Part shown: positions 16,820 to 24,768 of the stretch, piece by piece
How the letters are laid out: each line of letters opens with the position of its first letter
Numbering within the stretch: the stretch's first letter is position 1
Assembly (NCBI GenBank): GCA_964464755.1
Contig: CAYXGZ010000003.1
Span: 62,001-126,000 of the forward strand
Length of the DNA stretch: 64,000 nt
DNA from: CAYXGZ01 sp964464755
GTDB taxonomy: Bacteria > Planctomycetota > MHYJ01 > JACPRB01
Reading direction: 5' to 3'
The notes under the pieces: generated by a model
Seen by the model: only the letters and a program-made list of their open reading frames with translations
What the model was told of the DNA's origin: nothing
Database searches by the model: none
Program-made: the position numbers and the translations under genes

Positions 16820-18262
16820 CTACTTCGCGTCGCGTTTCACCCAGCCGCGATACCACGTGCGGTACTCGACGTTCGACGGGACGTAGCGGTTCAGGCCGCT
16901 GTCGAAGAAGAACACCGTCACCCCGTGCGCCGTGCCCTGGGAGCGGACTTCCACCGCGCCCGGCTCGGCCGCCGAGCCGCCCATCGGCTGCTGCGTGTAC
17001 GAGTAGTTCCCCGCCCCGGCCTCGAACACCACCGGCCAGCGGACCTCGTCGAGGCCGCCCTTCAACTCCGAGGGAGCGTGCAGGCGGATGAGCTCGTTGA
17101 TCCGGCGCAGCTCCTCGATGAGCGCCTGCTCCCAGTCGCGCTGCGCCATGGCCCGCGCCTGCGACGCCTCGGAGAGCTCGGTCAGCCGCTCCCGCGCCTT
17201 CTTGACGAGCGCCCCGCGCTCGGCCACGCCCTGCACGGTCCAGGCGAACGACGGGACCGCGGGGATCGTGCCCTCCCACTTCGCCGCGGCGACCTTCTCG
17301 GCGCCGGGCGCCAGCGTCCCGCGGGCGTGCCGCACGAGGCGATCCACGGCCTGCCGGGCCTGCGAGGCGATCCGCGTCCCGTGGCGCTTCGTCGCGTCGG
17401 TCCAGAACGCCTCGTCCAGCTCCCGGCCCTGGATCTCCGCCAGGACGAGGGCCACGTACTGCTCCTCGAGGGCGCAGAAGTGGTAGAGGCGGTCGGCCTT
17501 GGCCGCGCCCAGCGCCACGCTCGTGCCGGCCTGGCGCAGGATGGGCTCCAGCTCCTTCAGGGCGGCGTCGCCGCCCGCCTTCGAGGTGGACGAGCCCGAC
17601 TTGACCGGGTCGCCCACGGAGTGGTCCGTGGCGTCCTTGACCGGGTCGGGCGTCGAGCCCGCGGCGCGGTCGTCGGACCGGCGCTCGTGCGACGGCTTCC
17701 TCACCTCCTGCGGCGTCCCCATCTTCAGCAGCGCCTGGCGGTACTGGCCCTGAAGTCGGGCGAGCTCCCCGTCCCAGTTGCGCTTCGCCACCGTCCGCGA
17801 GGGCCCGCCCACGTCGGCGCGGACGGAGCCGTCCTCGTCGAACGAGAGCGACCACTTCAGGGTCATGTTGCAGTACCGGATGGAGTCGAGCCGGATCTTC
17901 GGGATGCCGGCGGCCGTGAGGACGGCCCCGCCGTCCAGCTGGATGGGATCTCGCGACTGGTCCCGGGACCAGCGGCGGCGGGTCTCGTCCAGGTTCCAGG
18001 CCGAGCGCTCGTAGGCGGTGACGCCCTCGGCGAGGCCGGGCCCGACCACGACCGGATTGGGAACTCCCTCGAGGAGTTGATCCGACGTGAGGACCGGCAG
18101 CTTGCCGAGCGCGTCCTTGGTGAACACCTCGGCGATGACGCTGGCCAGGTCCCAGCCCTGGCGGCAGCTGAAGCGGAAGGACAGCGCCTCGGCCTTGGGG
18201 GGCGCGGCCTCCTGCGCCAGGAGGGGGGCCGCGAGCAACAGGGTCACGACGATGGATCGCAT
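16820..18262 (-). CDS. secreted protein of unknown function
   Basis: The 480-residue product has a clean signal peptide (MRSIVVTLLLAAPLLAQE). The mature part starts with a segment FRFSCRQGWDLASVIAEVF, has a low-complexity serine/glycine/lysine linker near the middle and a long helical region (about 300-400), and ends with a beta-rich FFFDSGLNRYVPSNVEYRTWYRGW. No known domain is recognised. A CCGGAGG ribosome-binding site supports the ATG. The 190 bases between this gene and bioD contain no feature I can support. Confidence 0.7.
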   Translation of the reverse strand: MRSIVVTLLLAAPLLAQEAAPPKAEALSFRFSCRQGWDLASVIAEVFTKDALGKLPVLTSDQLLEGVPNPVVVGPGLAEGVTAYERSAWNLDETRRRWSRDQSRDPIQLDGGAVLTAAGIPKIRLDSIRYCNMTLKWSLSFDEDGSVRADVGGPSRTVAKRNWDGELARLQGQYRQALLKMGTPQEVRKPSHERRSDDRAAGSTPDPVKDATDHSVGDPVKSGSSTSKAGGDAALKELEPILRQAGTSVALGAAKADRLYHFCALEEQYVALVLAEIQGRELDEAFWTDATKRHGTRIASQARQAVDRLVRHARGTLAPGAEKVAAAKWEGTIPAVPSFAWTVQGVAERGALVKKARERLTELSEASQARAMAQRDWEQALIEELRRINELIRLHAPSELKGGLDEVRWPVVFEAGAGNYSYTQQPMGGSAAEPGAVEVRSQGTAHGVTVFFFDSGLNRYVPSNVEYRTWYRGWVKRDAK

Positions 18263-18452
18263 CTGGTTCTCCTCCGGTGGGGTGCCGCTCCGTGGGATCG
18301 GACGCTGGCGGACGGCGGGCGTGCAGGAGGAATCGCCCGAGAGTGCGACCTCGGTCCTCGGGTGAGGGGCTTGCGGGCGTGCAGTTCAGATCTCGAGCTG
18401 GTCCGTGATGGATCCCGGTAGGTCCAGGAATGGACCCCACAAGGGTCGGGAC

Positions 18453-19139
18453 CTACAACCGGTCCACGATCGGGTCGAAGGGCTCCGCCGGGAGCTGCCC
18501 GGCCGCCGCGCCGTCCAGGTACGGGATCTCCGCCAGCACCGGAACGTTCGTCGCCGACTCCAGCGCCTCGGCCGCCAGGCGCTCCACCACGCCCGCCCGC
18601 GACTTCGTCGCCGTGTTCAGCACGATCCCCAGCACCGGGATCCCGTACTGCCGCGCCGCCAGCACCGTCAGCGTCGTGTGGTTGATCGTCCCGAGCGCCG
18701 GCCGCGCCACGATCAGCAGCGGTAGCCCCAGCCGCTGCACCAGATCCGCCACGAAGTAGCGGTCCGCCAGCGGCACCATCAGCCCCCCGATCCCCTCCAC
18801 CACCATCGCCTCGTGCAGGCCCGCCAGCAGCCGGTACCCCTTCACCAGCCGCCCGATGTCCACCGGCCGCCGCGCCACCCGCGCCGCCAGGTGCGGCGAC
18901 GCCGCCGTCTCGAAGCACACGGGATTGATCAGCGGCAGCGGGTCCGAGACGCCCGACGCGCTCTTCAGCAGCAGCGCGTCGTCCCCGATCACCCGCGGCC
19001 CCTGCCGGCTCCCCCCCGTCGCCACCGGCTTCATCACGCCGACGTTCACGCCGCGACGGGCCGCCGCCGCCGCGATCCCCGCCGCGACCACGGTCTTGCC
19101 GATCCCGGTGTCGGTCCCGGTCACGAACACGGAGCGCAT
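18453..19139 (-). CDS. bioD: dethiobiotin synthetase
   Basis: The 228-residue protein is a complete BioD: P-loop GTDTGIGKT at 8-16, the substrate lysine in VMKPVATGG (K37), the magnesium/ATP region VVEGIGGLMVPL and the family block ALGTINHTTLTVLAARQ. BioD closes the ureido ring of biotin from 7,8-diaminopelargonate, CO2 and ATP in the cytoplasm. Its ATG shares one base with the TAA of topA, so translation is probably coupled. No other biotin gene (bioA, bioB, bioF) lies in the window, and pairing with topA is unusual. Confidence 0.93.
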   Translation of the reverse strand: MRSVFVTGTDTGIGKTVVAAGIAAAAARRGVNVGVMKPVATGGSRQGPRVIGDDALLLKSASGVSDPLPLINPVCFETAASPHLAARVARRPVDIGRLVKGYRLLAGLHEAMVVEGIGGLMVPLADRYFVADLVQRLGLPLLIVARPALGTINHTTLTVLAARQYGIPVLGIVLNTATKSRAGVVERLAAEALESATNVPVLAEIPYLDGAAAGQLPAEPFDPIVDRL

Positions 19140-21598
19140 TACGATTCGGCCTCCGGCTCCTCCGCCGCGTTCTCCTCCGGAGCCGGCGCCGCGGCGACCC
19201 CGCCCTCGGTCGCGGGCTTCGCCTCGACGAACCACTCCTTCGGCACCCGCTGCGTGTTCTTGCACGCCGGGTAGCCCGAGCACGCGATGAAGGGGCCCCG
19301 CCGCCCGTAGCGGATCACGAACTTGGCCCCGCACTTCTCGCAGACCGCCCCCCAGCCCTCCGGGACCTGCAGCCGCTTGTTCCCCCTCGGGATCGGCTTC
19401 GTCCCCTTGCACTCCGGGTACTTCGTGCAGGCCAGGAAGCGCCCGAAGCGCCCCGACTTCACCGCCATCGGCGACTGGCAGCGGTCGCACTTCTCGTTCG
19501 CCAGCTCCGGCGGCGTCAGCGACTTCGTGCTGCTGCACTCCGGGTAGCCCGAGCAGGCCAGGAACTTCCCGTAGCGGTTCCACTTGATCAGCATCGGCCG
19601 CTGGCACTTCTCGCAGGGCACCGGGACCGGCGGCTCCGAGCCCTTCACGCTCTCCATCTCCAGCGTCGCCTTGTCCAGGTCCCCGACGAAGACCCCGTAG
19701 AACTCCTTCATCACCTCCGCCCAGGGCCGCTCCCCCTCCTCGATCTGGTCGAGCTTCTTCTCCATGTCCGCCGTGAAGCCCGTGTTCATGATGTCGTCGA
19801 AGTGCCGCACGAGCTTCTCGGTGACGATCTCCCCCAGCTCCGTCGGCCTCAGCCGCCGGTCCAGCGACTCCACGTACCCGCGCTCCTGGATCGTCGAGAT
19901 GATCGGCGCGTACGTGCTCGGCCTCCCGATGCCGTGCTTCTCCAGGGCCTTGACCAGGCTCGCCTCCGTGTAGCGGGGCGGCGGCTCCGTGAAGTGCTGC
20001 GTCGGCAGCAGCGCCTTCAGCTCGACCGCGTCCCCCGCCGCCAGGGGCGGCAGCATCTGCTCCTTCGACTGCGCGACCGCGTCGTACAGCGCCTTCTCGT
20101 CGCCCGCCAGGACGCGGTCCCCCTTCAGCGAGCGCAGCGCCTCCAGCGCGTCCGGCGTCGGCCGCAGCCCGCCCGCCTTGATCCGCTGCAGCACCGTCGC
20201 GAGGTCCGCCCCGTCCTTCGCCATCGCGTGGACCTCGGTCCCCCGGATCCACGGCGAGAGCAGCCGCGTGTAGCCGTCGAACTTCAGCTCGCGGCCCCGC
20301 GCCGAGAACGTGCAGCGCCCGGCCGAGAGCTCCGCCTCCGTGTTGAGGTACTCCGCGGGCCGCATCTGGCTGGCCACGAAGCGGCGCCAGATCAGCCGGT
20401 AGAGCTTGTACTGGTCCGGCGACAGCACGTCGCGCAGCGCCTCGGGCGTCCGGTCCGCCGAGGTCGGGCGGATCGCCTCGTGCGCCTCCTGCGCCGACTT
20501 GCCCGCCTTCTTCGGCTGCGGCGGCTTCTCGGGCAGGTAGCGCTCGCCGTAGTGCTTCGCGATGTGCGCCCGCACCTCCGCGACCGCCTCGTCGGCGATG
20601 CGGAACGAGTCCGTGCGCATGTAGGTGATCAGGCCGACCGCGCCCTCGCCGGGCACGTCCACGCCCTCGTAGAGCTCCTGCGCGATCGCCATCGTCCGCT
20701 TCGCGCCGAAGTGCAGGCGGTTCGCCGCCTGCTGCTGCAGCGAGCTCGTGATGAACGGCGCGGGCGGGTTGTCGAACTTCTCCTTCTTCGCGACGCCCGC
20801 CACGGTCCACGAGGCGGACTTCGCGGCCGCGACCACGGCGTCGCTCTGCTCGCGCGACGAGACCGCCGCGGGCTTGCCGTCGAGCGTCGCGAGCTCCGCC
20901 AGGAACTCGGCCGGGTCGCCGCGCTTCGCGACGCGGGCCTCGACGGTCCAGTACTCCTCGGGCCGGAAGGCCTTGATCTCGCGCTCGCGCTCCACAATGA
21001 GCCGCACGGCGACGGACTGCACGCGGCCCGCGGAGAGCCCGCGCCCGACCTTCTTCCAGAGCAGCGGCGAGAGCTTGTAGCCCACGATGCGGTCGAGCAC
21101 GCGCCGCGCCTGCTGCGCGTTGACGCGGTTCATCTCGATGACGCCGGGGCGCGTGAAGGCCTCGAGCACGCCGCGCTTCGTGATCTCGTTGAAGGTGACA
21201 CGGCGGATCTTGGCGACCGGGATCTTCAGGGCCTCGACGAGGTGCCAGGCGATGGCCTCGCCCTCGCGGTCCGGATCGGGCGCGAGGTAGACGAACTCGG
21301 CGGCCTTGGCCTGGCCCTTGAGCTCCTTGAGGACGTCGGCCTTGCCCTTGATCGGGCGGTAGGTCGGTTCGAAGCCGTGCTCGACGTCGATGCCGAAGGC
21401 GCGCTGGGGCAGGTCGCGGACGTGGCCCTTGCAGGCCTTCACGACGTACTGGTTGCCGAGGATCTTGTTGATCGTCTTGGCCTTGGCGGGGGACTCGACG
21501 ATGACGAGGGACTTCCCCGTCGCGGGCGCCTTGGCCTTCCGCTTCGGCTTCGGCGGCGGCGCGTCGGTCCCCTCCGTCGGCGGTTTGCTGGGGGGCAT
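19139..21598 (-). CDS. topA: DNA topoisomerase I
   Basis: The 819-residue protein is a full type IA topoisomerase that relaxes negative supercoils. The Toprim domain is at about 30-135 (VIVESPAKAK and PDPDREGEAIAWH), the catalytic tyrosine is Y326 in LITYMRTDS, and TEASLVKALEKHGIGRPSTYA marks the core. The C-terminus carries three Cys4 zinc fingers of the topoisomerase type (CxxC ... CSGYPEC repeats, roughly 670-790) and an acidic alanine-rich tail. A basic N-terminal extension of about 28 residues precedes the core. It is the first gene of a two-gene unit with bioD. Confidence 0.96.
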   Translation of the reverse strand: MPPSKPPTEGTDAPPPKPKRKAKAPATGKSLVIVESPAKAKTINKILGNQYVVKACKGHVRDLPQRAFGIDVEHGFEPTYRPIKGKADVLKELKGQAKAAEFVYLAPDPDREGEAIAWHLVEALKIPVAKIRRVTFNEITKRGVLEAFTRPGVIEMNRVNAQQARRVLDRIVGYKLSPLLWKKVGRGLSAGRVQSVAVRLIVEREREIKAFRPEEYWTVEARVAKRGDPAEFLAELATLDGKPAAVSSREQSDAVVAAAKSASWTVAGVAKKEKFDNPPAPFITSSLQQQAANRLHFGAKRTMAIAQELYEGVDVPGEGAVGLITYMRTDSFRIADEAVAEVRAHIAKHYGERYLPEKPPQPKKAGKSAQEAHEAIRPTSADRTPEALRDVLSPDQYKLYRLIWRRFVASQMRPAEYLNTEAELSAGRCTFSARGRELKFDGYTRLLSPWIRGTEVHAMAKDGADLATVLQRIKAGGLRPTPDALEALRSLKGDRVLAGDEKALYDAVAQSKEQMLPPLAAGDAVELKALLPTQHFTEPPPRYTEASLVKALEKHGIGRPSTYAPIISTIQERGYVESLDRRLRPTELGEIVTEKLVRHFDDIMNTGFTADMEKKLDQIEEGERPWAEVMKEFYGVFVGDLDKATLEMESVKGSEPPVPVPCEKCQRPMLIKWNRYGKFLACSGYPECSSTKSLTPPELANEKCDRCQSPMAVKSGRFGRFLACTKYPECKGTKPIPRGNKRLQVPEGWGAVCEKCGAKFVIRYGRRGPFIACSGYPACKNTQRVPKEWFVEAKPATEGGVAAAPAPEENAAEEPEAES

Positions 21599-21656
21599 GC
21601 GTCGGGGCGAAGTATGCCCCGCGCCTCCCGGGGTGTCAAGGCGGGTTCCCGTCGCG

Positions 21657-21662
21657 TAGAAT
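21657..21662 (+). promoter_or_regulatory. TAGAAT -10 box of a leaderless gene
   Basis: TAGAAT ends exactly seven bases before the GTG start of the Nudix gene at 21670, with no Shine-Dalgarno. It supports GTG 21670 as both transcription and translation start. Confidence 0.55.
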
Positions 21663-21669
21663 CCCGTCC

Positions 21670-22194
21670 GTGCAGAAAATCCCGGATCCCTGCTACTGCA
21701 TCCTCTGCGGCGCGGGCCTGGAGCGCCGCCGGCCCGTTGACGACCACCGCGAGCGGAAGGTCTGCCCGGCCTGCGGCCACGTGCACTACCAGCAGCCGAA
21801 GATCGCCGCGGGCGTCGTCGTCGAGCTCGACGGCGGCGTCGTCCTCATCCGCCGCGGCGTGCCGCCGCGCCGCGGGACCTGGAGCTTCCCCTGCGGCTTC
21901 ATGGAGATCGACGAGACGGTCGAGCAGGCCGCGATCCGCGAGACGCGCGAGGAGAGCGGGCTCGAGGTCGAGCTCACGGGCCACCTCGGGACCTACTCGT
22001 ACGTGCAGAGCTGGCACGGCGGCAGCGTGGTGGTCGTCGCGTACTCGGGCCGGGTCACCGGCGGCGAGCCGAGGGCGGGCGACGACGCGACGGAGCTGCG
22101 GATCGCGAGGCCGGAGGAGATCCCCTGGGCGGAGCTGGCGTTCGAGTCGAGCCGGTCGGCGCTGGAGGACTGGCTGAAGCGGCGGCGGAGCTAG
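21670..22194 (+). CDS. Nudix hydrolase with N-terminal zinc ribbon
   Basis: The 174-residue protein joins a four-cysteine zinc ribbon (C10, C13, C32, C35) to a Nudix domain with a full Nudix box (G76 to L98, containing RETREESGL). This layout is shared with NADH pyrophosphatase-like and ADP-ribose-type Nudix enzymes, which cleave nucleoside diphosphate derivatives; exact substrate is not predictable. The GTG start is supported by a TAGAAT box seven bases upstream. The stop overlaps the stop of the converging cupin gene. Confidence 0.88.
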   Translation: MQKIPDPCYCILCGAGLERRRPVDDHRERKVCPACGHVHYQQPKIAAGVVVELDGGVVLIRRGVPPRRGTWSFPCGFMEIDETVEQAAIRETREESGLEVELTGHLGTYSYVQSWHGGSVVVVAYSGRVTGGEPRAGDDATELRIARPEEIPWAELAFESSRSALEDWLKRRRS

Positions 22195-22775
22195 CGGTCC
22201 TTGCCCGCGTTCATGTACGCGGGGCCGTAGGGCTCGACGGTGCGCTTCTCGATCTCGTACTTGTTGCACTCGATGATGTCGCGCCCGTAGACGTGGAAGG
22301 TGTAGGTGGTCCTGTCGCCGACGTTCTCGACCTTGTGGATCTCCTCGTTCGGCGGCAGGACGTAGCTGACGCTGCCGGGGCCGGCCCAGAGGCCGGAGGC
22401 CTCGTGGATCTCGGCGTAGCCGGGCCGCTTGCGGTCGTCGAGGCGGGTGTAGTTGGTGACCTTGAGCTCGCCGGAGAAGACGCCCATCACGCCCCAGGTG
22501 CCGTGGTCGTGGACCGGCGTGCCCTGGCCCGCGAGCCAGACGCCGCTCATGATGACGAACCGCCGGCGGCGGTCGATGTAGACGAGGTGCCGCGCGTAGC
22601 AGTCGGACTTCTCCTCGCGCTCCTCGGGGGTGAGGATCGACGGGCCAGCCTCGAGCAGGAACTTCATCTTCCGGGAGACCTTGCGGATCATCTCGGGCTG
22701 GTCCTTCTCGGCCGAGGTGACCAGCTCGAGGTCGGTCACGAAGTCCTGGAAGGTGTAGGCGGTGACGGCGGGCAT
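22191..22775 (-). CDS. second cysteine/thiol dioxygenase-like cupin protein
   Basis: The 194-residue protein parallels the cupin at 16130: iron ligands H89 and H91 in VHDHGTWG and H147 in NEEIHKVEN, plus the shared VTNYTRLDD and FHVYGRDIIECN blocks. It belongs to the cysteine dioxygenase superfamily and should oxidise a thiol to a sulfinate; substrate unknown. A GGAGGAA ribosome-binding site precedes the ATG at 22775, which excludes longer upstream starts. It diverges from the HTH-PilZ gene across a 135-base intergenic region. Confidence 0.85.
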   Translation of the reverse strand: MPAVTAYTFQDFVTDLELVTSAEKDQPEMIRKVSRKMKFLLEAGPSILTPEEREEKSDCYARHLVYIDRRRRFVIMSGVWLAGQGTPVHDHGTWGVMGVFSGELKVTNYTRLDDRKRPGYAEIHEASGLWAGPGSVSYVLPPNEEIHKVENVGDRTTYTFHVYGRDIIECNKYEIEKRTVEPYGPAYMNAGKDR

Positions 22776-22849
22776 CGGGGATTCCTCCGGAGCGAACTTA
22801 CCCCCTCGCCGGGGCCGGATCAAGGGGAGGCCGCGAACCCATACGGGGC

Positions 22850-22878
22850 TTGACACTCCACCCATATGCACATAAACT
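22850..22878 (+). promoter_or_regulatory. sigma-70-type promoter TTGACA-17-TAAACT with possible operator
   Basis: A perfect -35 TTGACA (22850-22855) and a -10 TAAACT (22873-22878) are spaced by exactly 17 bases, the best promoter match I found in the window. Transcription would start near 22885. A small inverted repeat TTCA-caac-TGAA (22880-22891) covers the predicted start and could be an operator, perhaps for the downstream HTH protein. The promoter overlaps a possible ATG at 22866, which therefore cannot be the start. Confidence 0.75.
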
Positions 22879-22910
22879 GTTCACAACTGAATTCCCCCCA
22901 AGAGAGGCCC

Positions 22911-23405
22911 ATGGTCACCCAGGTCGAGATCGCCCGCCGCGTCGGGCTGGACGTCTCCAGCGTGAACAAGATCCTCAACCGCCGCCCGGGGCCGGTCTTC
23001 CACAAGGAGACCATCAAGAAGGTCTTCCGCACGGCCAAGGACCTGGGCTACGACTTCGGGAAGCTCAAGCACACGCACCGCCGGCGGCACGAGCGGCGGC
23101 CGGTCGTCATCGGCGCCGAGGTGCTCCTGCACACGCGCGACGGCGGCCTCTTCGACCAGGGCGTGGCGACGATCCGCGACCTCTCCCAGGGCGGCGCGCG
23201 CATCACGGACCTGGCGACGCCGCTGGGCACGATCCCGGCCGACGCCTTCCAGGTCACGCTGCGGCCCATGCAGCAGCCGCTGACCGAGGTCGAGCTCCCG
23301 GGCCGCATCGTGCGCATCTTCTCGGAGAGCGGCGTCTCCTACGGGATCGAGTTCTCGCGCCTCGACCCCGCCGTGGCCCGCCGGCTCCGGCGCGTGACCG
23401 CGTAA
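22911..23405 (+). CDS. LacI-type HTH fused to a PilZ domain
   Basis: The 164-residue protein begins with a LacI-family helix-turn-helix (about 1-50: VTQVEIARRVGLDVSSVNKI, then a hinge-like KETIKKVFRTAKDLGYDFGK). Instead of a sugar-binding domain, a PilZ domain follows, with the RxxxR motif in RRRHERRP (57-64) and DxSxxG in DLSQGG (90-95), the two c-di-GMP-binding motifs. It should be a DNA-binding protein that senses c-di-GMP. Start 22911 is set by an AGAGG site and the upstream promoter. The MFS gene lies 34 bases downstream and may be co-transcribed. Confidence 0.82.
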   Translation: MVTQVEIARRVGLDVSSVNKILNRRPGPVFHKETIKKVFRTAKDLGYDFGKLKHTHRRRHERRPVVIGAEVLLHTRDGGLFDQGVATIRDLSQGGARITDLATPLGTIPADAFQVTLRPMQQPLTEVELPGRIVRIFSESGVSYGIEFSRLDPAVARRLRRVTA

Positions 23406-23439
23406 CGGCCGGCGCCCTCCGCCGTCCCACTTCCGCACC

Positions 23440-24723
23440 ATGAGCGACGCCACCGCCCGCCGCCTCGCCCTCTGGGCCCTCGCCGTCATCTTCGCCGCGA
23501 ACTTCTTCAGCTACCTCGACCGCCAGCTCGTCAGCGCGCTCGAGGCGCCCATGTCGAAGGCCTTCGGGCTGACCCACGAGCAGTTCGGCCTGCTCTGGAC
23601 CCTCTTCACCGTCGGCTACATGGTCTTCGCGATGCCGATCGGCTACCTCGCCGACCGCTACAACCGCCCCCGCATCCTCGCCGCCTGCATCGTGGTCTGG
23701 AGCGTCGCCACGGCCGCGAGCGGCTGGGCCTCCGAGCTCTGGCTGCTCAAGGTCTCCCGGTTCCTCATCGGCGTCGGCGAGGCGGGCTGCCTCATCATCG
23801 GCCAGGCCCTGCTGGCCGACCTCTTCGAGAGCCGGGTCCGCGGCAAGGCCCTATCGGTCTTCCACCTCGCCGTCCCGCTGGGCGGCACCGCGGCCTTCAT
23901 CATGGCCGGCGCCCTCAAGATGCTCGACTGGCGGACGCTCTTCTACATCGCCGCCGCCCCGGGCTTCCTGATCGCCGTCCTGATCCTCGCGCTCTCCGAT
24001 TCCCCCCGCGGAGGGGGCGAGCCGGCCCCGCGCCGCGAGTCCAAGGGCGGGATGAAGGACTACCTCCAGCTCTTCCGCATCCGCACCTTGATGCTCGTGA
24101 TCTTCGCCCAGGCCTTCGCGGTGATCACGCTCGTGCCCCTCATCCACTTCGGGGTCGGGTTCTTCGCCCTCCGCCTCGGGCTCACGCCCGACAAGGCCAA
24201 CCTGACGATGGGCCTCATGGCCCTGGTCGCGGGCGGCCTGGGGACCTTCCTCTCCGGGGTGATCGGCGACCGCCTGTCGCGCAAGCACCCCGGCGGCTAC
24301 GCCCTGCAGGCCGGGATCAGCTTCCTGCTCGCCCTGCCCTGCCTCGGCGTCGGCTTCACGAACACGCAGCCGGCCGTGGCCCTGGGCTTCCTGACGGCCG
24401 GGGCCTTCTTCATCTTTCTTTGCATGCCCGCCGTGAACACCCAGATCGCGAACGTGACCCCCGCGGCGCAGCGGGCGATGGCCTGGTCGCTGGCGGTGTT
24501 CATCCTGCACCTGCTGGGCGACACGGCGGCGCCCTGGGTCTTCGGGAAGATCAACGACTCCCTGGCGAAGACCCTCGGGTCCGACGTCCTCGCCCGGGAG
24601 CGGACCTTCCTCTATTTCTCGTCCTCGCTGGTCCTGGCCGGGCTCTGCTGCCTGCTGGCGGCGCGGAGCGCCCGGGGGGACGTCGAGCGGGCGAAAAATG
24701 CGGAAGGCCTGAACCCCCGCTAG
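23440..24723 (+). CDS. major facilitator superfamily transporter (Spinster-like)
   Basis: The 427-residue protein has twelve predicted membrane helices, the MFS loop 2-3 motif GYLADRYNRPRILA and its second-half counterpart GVIGDRLSRKHPGG. The N-terminal FFSYLDRQLVSALEAPM and FGLTHEQFGLLWTLFTVGYM resemble the Spinster-like group, which includes lipid and organic-anion carriers. Substrate unknown. It lies close behind the HTH-PilZ gene on the same strand, so it is the most obvious candidate for its control. Confidence 0.85.
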   Translation: MSDATARRLALWALAVIFAANFFSYLDRQLVSALEAPMSKAFGLTHEQFGLLWTLFTVGYMVFAMPIGYLADRYNRPRILAACIVVWSVATAASGWASELWLLKVSRFLIGVGEAGCLIIGQALLADLFESRVRGKALSVFHLAVPLGGTAAFIMAGALKMLDWRTLFYIAAAPGFLIAVLILALSDSPRGGGEPAPRRESKGGMKDYLQLFRIRTLMLVIFAQAFAVITLVPLIHFGVGFFALRLGLTPDKANLTMGLMALVAGGLGTFLSGVIGDRLSRKHPGGYALQAGISFLLALPCLGVGFTNTQPAVALGFLTAGAFFIFLCMPAVNTQIANVTPAAQRAMAWSLAVFILHLLGDTAAPWVFGKINDSLAKTLGSDVLARERTFLYFSSSLVLAGLCCLLAARSARGDVERAKNAEGLNPR

Positions 24724-24768
24724 GCGCCCGGCGTCCTATACTTGCCCTGGGAGCGGGGCTTACCGCGG

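Noticed and set aside
19802..22177. A 791-residue plus-strand open frame opposite topA
   Set aside because: It is an arginine/valine-rich shadow of topA with no domain, caused by the GC-rich third positions; topA is secure.
22866..22910. An earlier ATG at 22866 for the HTH-PilZ protein
   Set aside because: It lies in the spacer of a consensus promoter and lacks a ribosome-binding site; the ATG at 22911 has one.
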